NCBI GenBank assembly: GCA_963747535.1
Contig: CAVVFX010000006.1
Coordinates: forward strand, 620,001 to 684,000
Origin: CAVVFX01 sp963747535
GTDB taxonomy: Bacteria; Acidobacteriota; Terriglobia; Bryobacterales; Bryobacteraceae
Direction of reading: 5' to 3'
Length of the DNA: 64,000 nucleotides
The translations under genes and the position numbers were made by a program. This document shows positions 1 through 8,912 of this stretch, piece after piece (position 1 is the stretch's first letter; every line of letters starts with the position of its first letter). The notes beneath the pieces are model-generated. The model made no database searches, had not been told where the DNA came from, and saw only the letters and a program-made list of their open reading frames with translations.

Positions 1-2
1 TG

Positions 3-242
3 TCGAATTTCGAGAATTCGCTCATCATGACCGTTGATTTTGTCCTACCCAGGGCAAAGAAAGGGAAGAAAACCTCGGACAACCTGGTCACCGCGTGCCG
101 TCCCTGCAACATCATCAAAGGCTATCGCAAGTTCAAGAGTCTCGATGATGCCAAGGCCTACATACTACAGCGCCGCGAGGAACTCAAAAAGGACTGGGAA
201 ACCCGTACCGCGGGCAAGCGCACTCAATCCGCGAGTGTGTGA
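3..242 (+). CDS. HNH endonuclease, C-terminal fragment (cut by window start)
   Basis: The reading frame is open to the window edge, so the gene begins upstream; the ATG at 27 is internal. What remains is the end of an HNH domain: TVDFVLPRAKKG, then NLVTACRPCNIIKGYR, which has the zinc-type CxxCN pair and the Asn/Lys of the motif, followed by a basic tail. In the family the first motif normally reads DH(V/I)xP; here it reads DFVLP, so the first His of the HNH triad appears to be replaced by Phe. The family cleaves DNA using a metal ion. With one catalytic residue changed this copy may be inactive. Activity cannot be judged from a fragment. Confidence 0.7.
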   Translation, partial: SNFENSLIMTVDFVLPRAKKGKKTSDNLVTACRPCNIIKGYRKFKSLDDAKAYILQRREELKKDWETRTAGKRTQSASV

Positions 243-321
243 CAGACTTTAGTTCCTGCCTCCAGGTCAGCCTCTGTCTTTGTTGGTGGGGCAGGCCGTT
301 TAGCCTGCCCCGTTCCCCGTC

Positions 322-2322
322 TTATCTGCGTTGATCCCGGCTAATTTCTTTGCCTTTCCCATGCACATAAGCCCATTCAGCCTCACTGTGCTCAACTACA
401 GGGCCAACGTCGCCCTGTAAAAGAAACCCATCCTTGACCAACTGCGTGGCAGAAGCACGAACCAGCACCAGATAAGCATCGCGAGTAGGATAGCGCTCCT
501 CAATCGAAGCTCGCGGATCGCGCATCGCCGCGCGTTGAACCTTGTCAATCGGAAAGGGAACCCACGATCCCTGCATACTGAAAAGCTGCTCCGGCGCGCC
601 GATCTTAGCGCTCCTCAGATTCCACCCGGTATAAGTCGCAAGCGGCGCCGCGACCTCAGGCATACGAATACCGCCCAAATCGATACCGTCGTCGTCGCAC
701 TGGGGCACCAGGGCAGGGAAGGCCTCGCCCACTTTCGGCGGCACGACCGAAAAGTCCAGCCGGTACGCAGTAGTCGGATGCAATGGGAAATTCACGCCGG
801 GGATCTTAGGGAACTTCACTCCAGCCGGGGTCGTGAGCTGCGCCACTTTGGGATACACCGACGCCGGTGGCTCGGCGCCAGTGCGTACCCAGTTATCCAT
901 CGCGGCGAGCAACGCCCGCAACGCCCACTTATAGTCATTCGGATTGCTGATATTCTGCGTGTTGTTGCGCGGAGGCGGAAAGGCTGCAGGGCCGTGCTGG
1001 CCGCCCGCAAAAAAGTAGATGCGCGTACTGTCAGGAAGAGGAGCATCTGCCTTCCCGTCGGGACTGACATGGATCAGCGCCGCATCGCGTCCCCAGTATT
1101 CATACGACGTGTCGGTGTAAAAAATCTTCGGCGTCACCTTTGCTTTTGCCACACGATCCAGCAACCCTCCGGTCTGCCCGGTCAGGGGATCGGTTTCGTC
1201 AGTATCCGTAAAAGGGAAGATATCGGTGGGGTACATGGTGTTCAGGAACGGATGGCCGTCGCGCGACGGTTGGGCGAACCTCTCATTGAAACTGCCGCGC
1301 CCCGCTCCCGCCACATGCGCCATCACGCCGTCGAATACGATACGGCCTTTCTCGTCGGCATTGAATCCGTCGTAGAGGAATTTGCGCAGGAAGCGTCCGC
1401 TCTGGGACACCCCGAAGCCATAAGCGTATTTGAGAATGTGAAACTGATCGCCCAATACCGAATCGCGCGCGACTCCGTTGTACTTCAGGAAGGAGATCAA
1501 ATCGCGAATCGCCGCAGGGCCCAGTCCGGCGACCGGCGGGTTTCGCGATGTGAAGACAATCTCGTAGATCCTGCCCGGAGCGAAGCCTTGCTCCCGGCGG
1601 ATCTTGCCATCCGATACCGTCCACTCTTTGCGAGGTATCACGGTGCGCGGTCCTGCCGCAGTGTCGCGAACCGTGAGTTGCATGGCGGGATCGTCGGGAT
1701 TCACAATTTCATACGGCCGGTGATTACGGTCGGCGACCGACATGGTGTCGGTGAGCTTATCGGGCGTGAATTCAGCCCGCACCAGGCCGGTGATCGGCTT
1801 GCCATTGTCGGTCGCGATAGGCGCGTAGAGCCGCATCAGGCCGGGCGTGGACGGCACATCGAACTGCCAGCCGAGCCATACGATGGTGTATCCACGCTCC
1901 AGCAGGAAAGCATCGCCAAGCTCTTTTTCGGTTTGCGGATCGGTGCTGCCGCTGGCGCGGTCGAACATGCCCAGCATCCCCTTTCCGCCGCGGTTGGAAA
2001 CTTCGAAGATGATCGCGCCATTGCCGTTCTTCGGATCGCGGGGCTTGAGCACGTAAAGGTCCGAGGAGAACTCGACCATCCCTTTTTCATTGCGCGGGGC
2101 TTTGTCGACGTCGACAATTACCCCGTTGGCAGGATTGGTGGGATCGACTTGAAAGTAAGCCTTCCCAACCAATCGCTCGTAAGGCCCGGCTTTTCCGAAA
2201 GCCTTGCCGCCGAGCACGTCAGTGCGGTCCGACAGTTCGATATAGTCGAGCGCACCGAAGCAGGAGGCCGCGTAAAGCAAGCTTATACTCGTGAGGAAGA
2301 CTTTAGTCAGTCCGCGTGTCAT
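322..2322 (-). CDS. Secreted alpha/beta hydrolase domain protein (Abhydrolase_10 type)
   Basis: A 666-residue protein with an N-terminal signal peptide (hydrophobic LTSISLLYAASCFGA, cleavage near residue 23) and no other membrane segment, so it is probably periplasmic or outer-membrane associated. The nucleophile elbow GFGVSQSGRF lies around residue 305, giving Ser as the likely nucleophile of a Ser-Asp-His triad. Length, the N-terminal block (IELSDRTDVLGGKAFGKAGPYE) and the elbow fit the large alpha/beta hydrolases found in multiple copies in Acidobacteria and Proteobacteria. The substrate is unknown, an ester being most likely. It is divergent from the LprI-like gene, with start codons about 14 bp apart. 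It is monocistronic as far as can be seen. Confidence 0.8.
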   Translation of the reverse strand: MTRGLTKVFLTSISLLYAASCFGALDYIELSDRTDVLGGKAFGKAGPYERLVGKAYFQVDPTNPANGVIVDVDKAPRNEKGMVEFSSDLYVLKPRDPKNGNGAIIFEVSNRGGKGMLGMFDRASGSTDPQTEKELGDAFLLERGYTIVWLGWQFDVPSTPGLMRLYAPIATDNGKPITGLVRAEFTPDKLTDTMSVADRNHRPYEIVNPDDPAMQLTVRDTAAGPRTVIPRKEWTVSDGKIRREQGFAPGRIYEIVFTSRNPPVAGLGPAAIRDLISFLKYNGVARDSVLGDQFHILKYAYGFGVSQSGRFLRKFLYDGFNADEKGRIVFDGVMAHVAGAGRGSFNERFAQPSRDGHPFLNTMYPTDIFPFTDTDETDPLTGQTGGLLDRVAKAKVTPKIFYTDTSYEYWGRDAALIHVSPDGKADAPLPDSTRIYFFAGGQHGPAAFPPPRNNTQNISNPNDYKWALRALLAAMDNWVRTGAEPPASVYPKVAQLTTPAGVKFPKIPGVNFPLHPTTAYRLDFSVVPPKVGEAFPALVPQCDDDGIDLGGIRMPEVAAPLATYTGWNLRSAKIGAPEQLFSMQGSWVPFPIDKVQRAAMRDPRASIEERYPTRDAYLVLVRASATQLVKDGFLLQGDVGPVVEHSEAEWAYVHGKGKEISRDQRR

Positions 2323-2336
2323 ATACTCATCTCCAT

Positions 2337-2768
2337 ATGCCTAATCTCCTCCGCTTTGGACTATTCTACGTGTTTTGCGCCACTCTCGGCTCAGCCCAGA
2401 CCCCTAACCTCTCCACCTCGACCCCGCCTCCTCCCATGCTGGCAGAGCTCTGTAAAGAATCCAAATCCATGCAGGACAGCAACGACTGTATGGAGCAGGC
2501 GTCCATCAACGCGAGGCGCGAGTTGAATCGCTATTTCGCCAAGCTCACCGAATCGATCAAGGACGAGAAGGCCAAATCCGAGCTCCGGCTGGCGCAGGAC
2601 CGGTGGGGCGAGTATAAGGAAAAGTCCTGCTCGGCAGCCTTCGATTTCTATGGGAGCGGAGTCATGCGCGCCGTAATGGAGTTCGCTTGCGAGATCCAGT
2701 TGACGCGCAGCCGGATGCACGATCTTGACGTGATCTACCATTCGACGGACAAACCGGATGCTAAGTAA
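2337..2768 (+). CDS. LprI/DUF1311-family secreted protein
   Basis: About 143 residues beginning MPNLLRFGLFYVFCATLGSA, a clear signal peptide ending before QTPN. An in-frame ATG at 2316 overlaps the divergent hydrolase start, and the ATG at 2337 gives a normal signal peptide, so 2337 is preferred. The mature part has the DUF1311/LprI pattern: paired cysteines (LCKES...CMEQA...KSCSAAFDF...FACEIQLT), a helical AQDRWGEYKEKSC core and the ending TRSRMHDLDVIY. The family includes a proposed lysozyme inhibitor, but most members have no tested role. The location is probably periplasmic. Confidence 0.75.
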   Translation: MPNLLRFGLFYVFCATLGSAQTPNLSTSTPPPPMLAELCKESKSMQDSNDCMEQASINARRELNRYFAKLTESIKDEKAKSELRLAQDRWGEYKEKSCSAAFDFYGSGVMRAVMEFACEIQLTRSRMHDLDVIYHSTDKPDAK

Positions 2769-2886
2769 CACAGACTTCAGCCGCTAACCGCGGGGCAGGC
2801 CGCGGTCCTTTCCGGCGGCTTCGGGCCTAGTGCGAGGATTCCTTCGCAGGCGGAAAGAGCCGCCTCGAAGGCGGCCGCCCCACAAT
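2769..2886. repeat. Palindromic intergenic repeat, probable terminator region
   Basis: A 118-bp gap between two convergent genes. It begins with AACACAGACTTCAG, which recurs as half of a perfect hairpin at 40629-40646, followed by G+C-rich inverted words (GCGGGGCAGGCCGC, then GGCGGAAAGAGCCGCC and GGCGGCCGCC). It resembles the other REP-like gaps of the window and could end transcription from both sides. Confidence 0.5.
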
Positions 2887-4965
2887 TTACTGGGTCGTCA
2901 GCGTTACTAGCGACCTGGCTGGGAGCGTGAGCTGAAGAGTCGCGTTGGAGCGAACCGGCTCTCCTTTCTGAAAGCCCGCCGCTTCGGTGGTTTCTACTAC
3001 TTGCCACTGGACCGCGGGTAATCCACTCAGCTCGGCGGACCGCGACGCGCCCAGATTCAGGATATGGAGCGTGTACACGTCGCCTTTGCGGAAGCCCGTG
3101 TAGAGGACCGTGGGTTGATCGGACGCGGTCGTCAACGCGTCGGAATGCGGCGGCGTCAGGTCAGTGAAATGCTTCATCAGCCAGAACCGCAAGGTTGGCT
3201 CAAGAGCGCCAATCCCGGCCGTGCGGACGAGCGCGTAATCGTTAGTGAACTGCCAGAATTGAGTTCCCTGCGGCCGGGCATAGAGCAGTAACTCCTGAGT
3301 CATGCGGGCTTCTTCGAGGCCGTAATGATAGCTGTCATAGGCACGGTTGTGGTAAGCCGCGGCATCTACGCCGAGTTCGGTCACTAACAGCGGGAGGCCG
3401 AGCCACTCCGCGACATCGCCCCAGGCAGTGTACTGCTCGGGCGATCCGCCGCCCCACGAGTGGAACGCGACAGCGCCGACGTACTGCAGCGCTTCGGGAT
3501 CGGCCGCGGCATCCAGTACGAACTTGTGCGTATCCTTTGGACCGGTGGCATCGCCCAGCAGCATTTTGGTTTTCAACCCCAGTTTGCGAAAGTGCGCGCC
3601 AATGCGTTTGATGGCTTCGATGTGAGTCTCGGGCGTCAGGCCCACATAGATGCCGATATTGGACTCGTTGAACGAAAAGAGGTCGGGCTCGACGCCATAA
3701 GTAGTCTTGGCGTAGAGCAGATAGCTGCCGATGAGATCCAGCAGTCCATTCCATTTGTCGGGAGCGATCAATCGGTTGTGAGCCGACTTGGGTTTCTCGT
3801 AGGCGTCGGTGTAAAAGCGCTCGGGAAGCCACCAGACGCTGATGACGAAGGGCACGTGCCGCTGCTGAAAGCGCCGCATCATCTCGAGGTCGCCGCGGAC
3901 TTCGGCGGTCGGCGTATCGCGATGCTTGTCCCACTGGAGCAGTTTCATCTCCGTGCGCGCCCAGTTGACCTTCAGGTTTTCGAAAGTGTAGTTGGCGATG
4001 GGCGAGCGAGTGTCCCAGCAGTAGTCTCCGCCGAAGCCGTCGAAAGGATAGCGCGCGTGCCCGGTGTCGAGCGTAAGATGCACGAGCGGCTGTGCGGGCG
4101 GATGGTTGGTCAGCCGTAGCGTCGTGGTGAGACTGGCCTTGGCGCCTGAGTAGACGGGTCCTTTCATGATGACGGCGCGGATCTGATACCCGCGGCCGTT
4201 GCTATCCCAGTGGTCGACCACGGTTGCCGCGGTGGGCCTGTCAAACGCGGCATCGATCAGAAGATTGCCCGCCGTATTGCCGAAATGCAGGGCCGGAGTG
4301 TCGCCGGCGAAGAGTACCGGGCTAGCCGGCCGTAGGGTCGCAAGCGGCACTGGCTGAGCGCCCTCCGCAGTGACGCGGCCTTTCACGAAAGGGAGATGCG
4401 GCAGGTCGACAACGAATTCGATCGCGTCGACGTCCAGCGTGGACCCGGCCTCGATGGCGGTGGTGTAGCGCAAGCCCGTCGCGTCTTCTTCCGATTTCAG
4501 GTTGAGAGTTCCATGTCCGCCGTCGGGGAGTTCGAAATCGAGCGACCAGGCTAGCGCGTTGCCTTGACGGTGGGCTTCGTCCCGGCGCGTTTGGAGTTTG
4601 ACTCGCTTGCCGTTGGGGAGAATGGCGGTGACATTCGTTGCGATTTCTACGTCCGCGGCGTTGGAGAGGAGAGCGGTGATACGCCCTCCGACGTCGTAGG
4701 CTGCCTGTTCGGTGGCATGGGCCGGCGCTACGGCGAGCAACAGGCAGAAGGCACAGATGAAAGAGGTACTTGCAAAATTCGGCAATGCCAATTGTGGGGC
4801 GGCCAATCTTGGCTGCAGCCGTCTTCTAGGCGCCTCGTTCCGCCTCCGAATGAATCCTCGCACCAAGCCAAAGCCGGCTGAAAGCCGTCTGCAGCCAGGA
4901 TTGGCTGCCCCACGGTCACCAGGACAGCAGCCATCCAAACTTTCTGTTAATTTTGCAAGTGCCAT
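2887..4965 (-). CDS. GH30-like glycoside hydrolase, secreted
   Basis: A clan-A type glycosidase: FDGFGGDYCW near the barrel start, an acid/base Glu in FSFNES around residue 433, and a nucleophile Glu in VTELG around residue 529, then a small C-terminal beta domain (TLHILNLGASRS...LPARSLVTL). These are features of GH30 and related families. The frame opens at 4965, overlapping the end of the upstream beta-helix gene by 19 bp. However, the first 60 or so residues are encoded by an inverted-repeat element (4768-4960) and do not look like protein. The likely translated N-terminus is a TTG at 4785 or 4791, just before the signal peptide STSFICAFCLLLAVAPAHA. The element may have replaced the native start. 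It probably acts with the beta-helix gene on plant or microbial polysaccharide. Confidence 0.75.
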   Translation of the reverse strand: MALAKLTESLDGCCPGDRGAANPGCRRLSAGFGLVRGFIRRRNEAPRRRLQPRLAAPQLALPNFASTSFICAFCLLLAVAPAHATEQAAYDVGGRITALLSNAADVEIATNVTAILPNGKRVKLQTRRDEAHRQGNALAWSLDFELPDGGHGTLNLKSEEDATGLRYTTAIEAGSTLDVDAIEFVVDLPHLPFVKGRVTAEGAQPVPLATLRPASPVLFAGDTPALHFGNTAGNLLIDAAFDRPTAATVVDHWDSNGRGYQIRAVIMKGPVYSGAKASLTTTLRLTNHPPAQPLVHLTLDTGHARYPFDGFGGDYCWDTRSPIANYTFENLKVNWARTEMKLLQWDKHRDTPTAEVRGDLEMMRRFQQRHVPFVISVWWLPERFYTDAYEKPKSAHNRLIAPDKWNGLLDLIGSYLLYAKTTYGVEPDLFSFNESNIGIYVGLTPETHIEAIKRIGAHFRKLGLKTKMLLGDATGPKDTHKFVLDAAADPEALQYVGAVAFHSWGGGSPEQYTAWGDVAEWLGLPLLVTELGVDAAAYHNRAYDSYHYGLEEARMTQELLLYARPQGTQFWQFTNDYALVRTAGIGALEPTLRFWLMKHFTDLTPPHSDALTTASDQPTVLYTGFRKGDVYTLHILNLGASRSAELSGLPAVQWQVVETTEAAGFQKGEPVRSNATLQLTLPARSLVTLTTQ
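4768..4960. repeat. 193-bp imperfect inverted-repeat (MITE-like) element
   Basis: The outer arms are perfect: ACTTGCAAAATT at 4768-4779 and AATTTTGCAAGT at 4949-4960. An inner pair of 28-bp arms (4794-4821 and 4886-4913) matches at 25 of 28 positions and carries the words GGCCAATC and GGCTGCAG. The right end contains the stop codon of the beta-helix gene, and the left end abuts the signal peptide of the GH30-like gene. No target duplication is obvious. It is likely a non-autonomous mobile or REP/BIME-type unit. Confidence 0.6.
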
Positions 4966-6875
4966 GGGCGGGGACCTACTGTCGACATGTCGATCGCTTT
5001 CCAGCCTAGCTTCCAGGCCGGGGAGTGCGGACTGAGCTTGAAATTGCCGCTGGCCGGATCGGCGAACAGCGGGTCGGCGACAATTGAATCGTCTTCAACC
5101 GGCTTTACGGGATTGCCGCGAACGTCCCAGTACAGGTTATGGGTAAAGCGGTATTGGTCGCCGCTCCAGTTGCCGCCCCGCAGCAGACCGGAATCGAAAT
5201 AGATGATGTTGCGGTCGAAGGTGAAAGAGAGGTGGTCTTCCGGGCGCGTGCGCATGATCTGGTATTCGCTGCCGAACGCGAAGATATTGTTGCGCACCGT
5301 GTTGTTCGCGCCGTAGTGCTGATGGAAGCCGGCGCTCTTGGTGCGATACACGATGTTGTTTTCGATGACCAGATCGCTCGAGCCTTCGTCCGGATAGATT
5401 CCCCACCCTCCATAGGTGAAAGACGTCACGTCGTGGATTAGATTGTTGAGGATCACCGTGCCCTCCTGCTCGCCCAGCGTGTAGATGGCGCCCATATCGC
5501 TGAGCATGCCCTTTCCGATGTTATAGAGGTGGTTGAACTCGACGATGTTGTGGTTGCACGAATTGGCCGTATAGCCCCAGGTCCAGCCGACCGAAATCGC
5601 GGTATAGAAAAGATCGTGAATGTCGTTATGCGAAATGGTGTTGCGGCTGCTCTGCGCGACCCAGATGCCGATGGCGGCCGGATACACGAGCCCTACATAG
5701 TGAATCTGGTTGTCCGAGATGACATGCTCGAAATTCTGGTCGGCTTCAGCGGGCCGCCTGACAGTCTCTCCGATTTTAATGCCGCCTGCTCCCATATCGA
5801 AGATCTGATTGGCGGTAATGCGGCCGTGCTTTGACCCGCGGCCCAGCCAGACGGCATAACCGCCCAATTCACTGAAGCGGCATTGCTCTACTACGAAGTG
5901 ATCGGCGGCGACGGCTTCGATCGCGGAAACCGCTTCCACGGCGGCCTGCGAATCGGCATAACCCTGCGGTCCGATGGTCCAGTCGGCGTGGCGGAAGTCG
6001 AGACCGCGGAAGGTGACGTCGTGCGCGCCATCGACCTGGACGAGGCGTTGCAGTACGGGCGCGACGACTTCATTTTGCGTGAGGTCTTCGCCGGCGACCG
6101 GCCAGTAGGAGATGGTACCGGCTTTCTTGTCGAGATACCATTCGCCCGCCATATCGAGCGCGTCGGGCGCGTTTTCGATCCAGTAGCGGGCGTCGACCTC
6201 TTTGTTGGAACGCCGGGGATTGCCCGCCAGTGTTGCGGTGTGCGCGGCCTCGTCGACCAGCGTAATGGGCATGCGGACCTCGGCCCACGCGAGGAGCGCA
6301 ATCACCTCGACATCGCCCGACGTTTCCCAGGATTTGTGGATTTCATTGCCACGGTATTTCAGCAGGAATGGTTTGTTCTGGGAACTCGGGCCGTCAATAC
6401 GATAGAAGCCGTAGTTGGGAGAGCGGGCGCGCTGGGCACGGCGTCCATTGATGAAGAGCTGATGGAAATCGCCGCTAGCGGGAGCGGTCCAGATTGCGCC
6501 GTGAGATTTCTTCCAGCCCGCGATCACCTGGCCTCCACTGATGACCGGGTGCTCGTTGAGATAGGCGGCGTAGGTAACATTGGAGTCGGCTGTGCCGAGG
6601 GTAAAGGTTTCGGGCAAGCGGTAGGTTCCGGCGCGTACCACTACCGTTACCGGTTCCGTGCCTCCGTGCTCGCGCAGTTTGCGAATGGCGTCGCGCGCGT
6701 CCGTGAGCGAGGCCAGCGGCCCGTCCGTGGACTGCGCATTAGGACCGGGCAGGCGGCCGGACCATGCGGCGCGTCCGTCCGGGGATACGTAGAGGGTTGC
6801 CGCGTGGAGTGCCGGTGACAGGGCAAGCAGAAGGAGCAACGTCCCGCTGCCGCGGCGCACTTGGGGGGAAAACAT
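4947..6875 (-). CDS. Secreted right-handed beta-helix protein (GH141-like)
   Basis: About 642 residues starting at ATG 6875, followed by a signal peptide (RRGSGTLLLLLALSPALHA). The frame is open further upstream but without a signal or ribosome site. After the signal come TLYVSPDGRAAWSGR and then many short NxI/NxIxD-type beta-helix rungs (HVISDNQIHYV, NTISHNDIHDL, NNLIHDVTS, VIENNIVYR, NTVRNNIFAF). This is the architecture of parallel beta-helix carbohydrate enzymes, and length and opening fit GH141-like proteins (fucosidase/xylanase activities known in the family). The substrate cannot be assigned. It lies immediately upstream of the GH30-like gene on the same strand, so the two probably form a polysaccharide-degrading operon. 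Confidence 0.75.
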   Translation of the reverse strand: MFSPQVRRGSGTLLLLLALSPALHAATLYVSPDGRAAWSGRLPGPNAQSTDGPLASLTDARDAIRKLREHGGTEPVTVVVRAGTYRLPETFTLGTADSNVTYAAYLNEHPVISGGQVIAGWKKSHGAIWTAPASGDFHQLFINGRRAQRARSPNYGFYRIDGPSSQNKPFLLKYRGNEIHKSWETSGDVEVIALLAWAEVRMPITLVDEAAHTATLAGNPRRSNKEVDARYWIENAPDALDMAGEWYLDKKAGTISYWPVAGEDLTQNEVVAPVLQRLVQVDGAHDVTFRGLDFRHADWTIGPQGYADSQAAVEAVSAIEAVAADHFVVEQCRFSELGGYAVWLGRGSKHGRITANQIFDMGAGGIKIGETVRRPAEADQNFEHVISDNQIHYVGLVYPAAIGIWVAQSSRNTISHNDIHDLFYTAISVGWTWGYTANSCNHNIVEFNHLYNIGKGMLSDMGAIYTLGEQEGTVILNNLIHDVTSFTYGGWGIYPDEGSSDLVIENNIVYRTKSAGFHQHYGANNTVRNNIFAFGSEYQIMRTRPEDHLSFTFDRNIIYFDSGLLRGGNWSGDQYRFTHNLYWDVRGNPVKPVEDDSIVADPLFADPASGNFKLSPHSPAWKLGWKAIDMSTVGPRPWHLQN

Positions 6876-6970
6876 TAGCGTAACGACCACTATATCGGTT
6901 GTGCGGTCGCGCGACCGGGAGATCGCTGACGCGCGAGGCCATCCGCTAGCCGCCGGGCAGGAGTCGACAC

Positions 6971-6995
6971 AGGCCAAAGGCCAGGCCTTTGGCCT
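6971..6995. repeat. Perfect 12-bp inverted repeat, terminator-like
   Basis: AGGCCAAAGGCC and its exact complement GGCCTTTGGCCT are separated by a single base, in the gap between two minus-strand genes. It lies just after the dehydrogenase stop codon in transcription order. There is no T-tract, so it may be a repeat or an mRNA 3'-end stabiliser more than a strict intrinsic terminator. Confidence 0.6.
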
Positions 6996-7006
6996 GCGTT
7001 CAACGT

Positions 7007-8065
7007 TTACAAGTGGCTGAGGACGGCGTCGGTCATCTGCACTGTGGTGCTGGTCCCACCGAGATCCGGCGTTTTGACACCTCCCGCCAGGGCCCGGGCC
7101 ACAGCGCTTTCGATCTCCCGGGCAGCTTCCGTCATTCCGAGATGCTCCACCATCTGGGCCGCGCATAGGATGGTTGCCAGCGGGTTCACGATCCCCTTGA
7201 ACGCGATGTCCGGCGCGGAGCCGTGCACGGGCTCAAACATCGACGGGAATCGACGGGAGGGGTCGACGTTGGCGCTAGGCGCGAGGCCCATGCTTCCCAC
7301 GATAATGGCCGAAAGATCGCTCAGGATATCGCCGAACAGGTTCGACCCCACTACCACATCAAAGCTTTCAGGGCGTCGGATGAAGTTCATCGCCGCGGCA
7401 TCGACCAGCAGAGACTCCGTCGCGATATCCGGGTATTCCCCGGCGACCCTGGCAAACGCCCGATCCCACAGCACCATGCTGTAGCCCTGCGCGTTCGACT
7501 TGGTGATCGACGCCACGCGTTTCATCTTATTGCGTTTGCGGGCGAGTTCGAAAGCCACCCGGATGACGCGCTCGCATCCGCGCCGCGTGAACACCGACGT
7601 TTGGACCGCGACCTCCTCGGGCTGCTCGTGATAGAGGAATCCGCCTACCTGCGCGTACTCGCCTTCGGTGTTCTCGCGCACGACCACCATGTCGATCTTC
7701 TCGCCCTTGCGCAGAGCGAGGGGCGAGGGCACGCCGTCGTACAGCACTGCCGGCCGGATGTTGGCGTATTGATCGAATGCCCGACGGATCGGCAATAGCA
7801 GCCCGTTGAGGGTTACGTTGTCAGCTACCTTGGGGTGCCCCACTGCGCCGAGAAAAATCGCGTCAGCCGGACGAAGCAACTCGATAAAACCGGGAGGGCA
7901 CATCACTCCGTTCTGAAAGTAATAATCGGTGCCCCAGGGGTAATCCGTATACTCGAATCGCGCTCCGTGCTTCGCACCGGCCGCTTCCAGGACGCGTTTG
8001 CCTTGGGGAATTACTTCTTGTCCTACACCGTCTCCGGCGATGACTGCGATGTTGTATGTTTTCAT
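7007..8065 (-). CDS. Tartrate/D-malate dehydrogenase-type isocitrate/isopropylmalate dehydrogenase family protein
   Basis: 352 residues, the full length of the beta-decarboxylating dehydrogenases. It starts MKTYNIAVIAGDGVGQEV (NAD-binding fold) and has VVRENTEGEY around residue 140 and the lysine motif ITKSNAQG. Metal/substrate aspartates follow in DVVVGSNLFGDILSDL, with FEPVHGSAPDIAFKG near the end. The stretch GHPKVADNVTLNGLLLPIR is characteristic of the tartrate dehydrogenase/D-malate dehydrogenase branch and not of LeuB. It would oxidise and decarboxylate D-malate or related 2-hydroxy acids with NAD and Mn or Mg. It is divergent from the SDR gene across an 88-bp gap with an inverted repeat. 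Confidence 0.85.
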   Translation of the reverse strand: MKTYNIAVIAGDGVGQEVIPQGKRVLEAAGAKHGARFEYTDYPWGTDYYFQNGVMCPPGFIELLRPADAIFLGAVGHPKVADNVTLNGLLLPIRRAFDQYANIRPAVLYDGVPSPLALRKGEKIDMVVVRENTEGEYAQVGGFLYHEQPEEVAVQTSVFTRRGCERVIRVAFELARKRNKMKRVASITKSNAQGYSMVLWDRAFARVAGEYPDIATESLLVDAAAMNFIRRPESFDVVVGSNLFGDILSDLSAIIVGSMGLAPSANVDPSRRFPSMFEPVHGSAPDIAFKGIVNPLATILCAAQMVEHLGMTEAAREIESAVARALAGGVKTPDLGGTSTTVQMTDAVLSHL

Positions 8066-8082
8066 AAAAGGTGTCAGGTATC

Positions 8083-8139
8083 AGTTGTCAGTTATCAGTC
8101 GCAGCCAAACCAACAACTAACGACCGATCACTGACAACT
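8083..8139. repeat. 19-bp imperfect inverted repeat in a divergent promoter region
   Basis: AGTTGTCAGTTATCAGTCG (8083-8101) pairs with CGACCGATCACTGACAACT (8121-8139) at 17 of 19 positions around a 19-nt loop. It is full of the word TCAGTTNTCAGTTATCAG type seen as dispersed repeats in many genomes. It ends 1 bp before the -10 box of the SDR gene, so it could be an operator or a repeat that settled there. Confidence 0.5.
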
Positions 8140-8140
8140 T

Positions 8141-8146
8141 TATAAT
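8141..8146 (+). promoter_or_regulatory. -10 box of the SDR gene, leaderless spacing
   Basis: TATAAT ends seven bases before the TTG start at 8154. No Shine-Dalgarno sequence fits in that space. The -35 region is weak (CTAACG around 8117). Confidence 0.5.
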
Positions 8147-8153
8147 AGAAGTC

Positions 8154-8912
8154 TTGGACAATATATTTTCTCTCAGCGGGAAGCGGGCACTTGTTGCCGG
8201 AGCCAGCCGCGGCATTGGATTGGCGATCGCGAAGGGCCTTGCGGGCGCCGGCGCAGAAGTGCTCCTCGCAGCCCGGTCGCTCGATAAGCTGAAAGAGGAG
8301 GCCGCCGCACTCGATGGTAAAGCCATCCACCTGGACATCAGCATTTCGGACTCGATTTACGAAGCGGCCGCCGCAGCTGGTGATGTCGACATCCTGGTCA
8401 ACGTAGCCGGAACCAATATTCGCAAGGCCTTCGAGGACTACACCCACGACGAGTACCAATACATTCTCGACACCAATCTGCATGGCATTGTGGAACTGAC
8501 GCAGCACGTAGGCCGGCGCATGAAGGCTCGCGGCAAAGGCGGCAAGATTATCAACATCGGAAGCCTGATGTCGGTCCGTGGGATGCCATACCTTTCCGTC
8601 TACGCCATCAGCAAAGGCGGGCTCGCGCAATTGACTATGGCGCTCGCCGCCGAATGGGGCCGCGACAACATCCAGGTGAATTGTATCGCGCCCGGCTTCA
8701 TTGTAACGGCGCTGAACCGTGAGATGTGGCAGCGCGATGACATGAAGAAGTGGATGATCGGGGTGCAGGCCAATCCGAACCTCGGGGCGCCGGAGGACAT
8801 CGCGCCGCTCGCGGTGTTCCTCGCCGGACGCGGCGCCAACTACATCACCGGCCAGGTGATCGCGGTGGATGGCGGATTTACCACGACGGCCGTGTGGCCG
8901 TTCCATCCGTAA
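8154..8912 (+). CDS. SDR-family NAD(P)-dependent oxidoreductase
   Basis: 252 residues with all classical short-chain dehydrogenase marks: GASRGIG cofactor site near residue 16, NVAG, the catalytic Ser in NIGSLMS, YxxxK as YAISK, and PGFIVT after it. The C-terminus ITGQVIAVDGGFTTTAVWPFHP resembles the gluconate 5-dehydrogenase/2-deoxygluconate dehydrogenase branch. The start is a TTG closely preceded by a TATAAT box; no ATG upstream fits. Its TAA stop overlaps the ATG of the next frame (TAATG), so the two are translationally coupled. The substrate is probably a sugar acid or secondary alcohol, not determined. Confidence 0.85.
   Translation: MDNIFSLSGKRALVAGASRGIGLAIAKGLAGAGAEVLLAARSLDKLKEEAAALDGKAIHLDISISDSIYEAAAAAGDVDILVNVAGTNIRKAFEDYTHDEYQYILDTNLHGIVELTQHVGRRMKARGKGGKIINIGSLMSVRGMPYLSVYAISKGGLAQLTMALAAEWGRDNIQVNCIAPGFIVTALNREMWQRDDMKKWMIGVQANPNLGAPEDIAPLAVFLAGRGANYITGQVIAVDGGFTTTAVWPFHP

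Noticed and set aside
34..252. Alternative frame over the HNH fragment
   Set aside because: No motif; the other frame carries the HNH signature.
535..2526. 663-codon open frame opposite the alpha/beta hydrolase
   Set aside because: Mirror frame of a G+C-rich gene; Arg/His-rich with no domain; the minus-strand gene has signal peptide and motifs.
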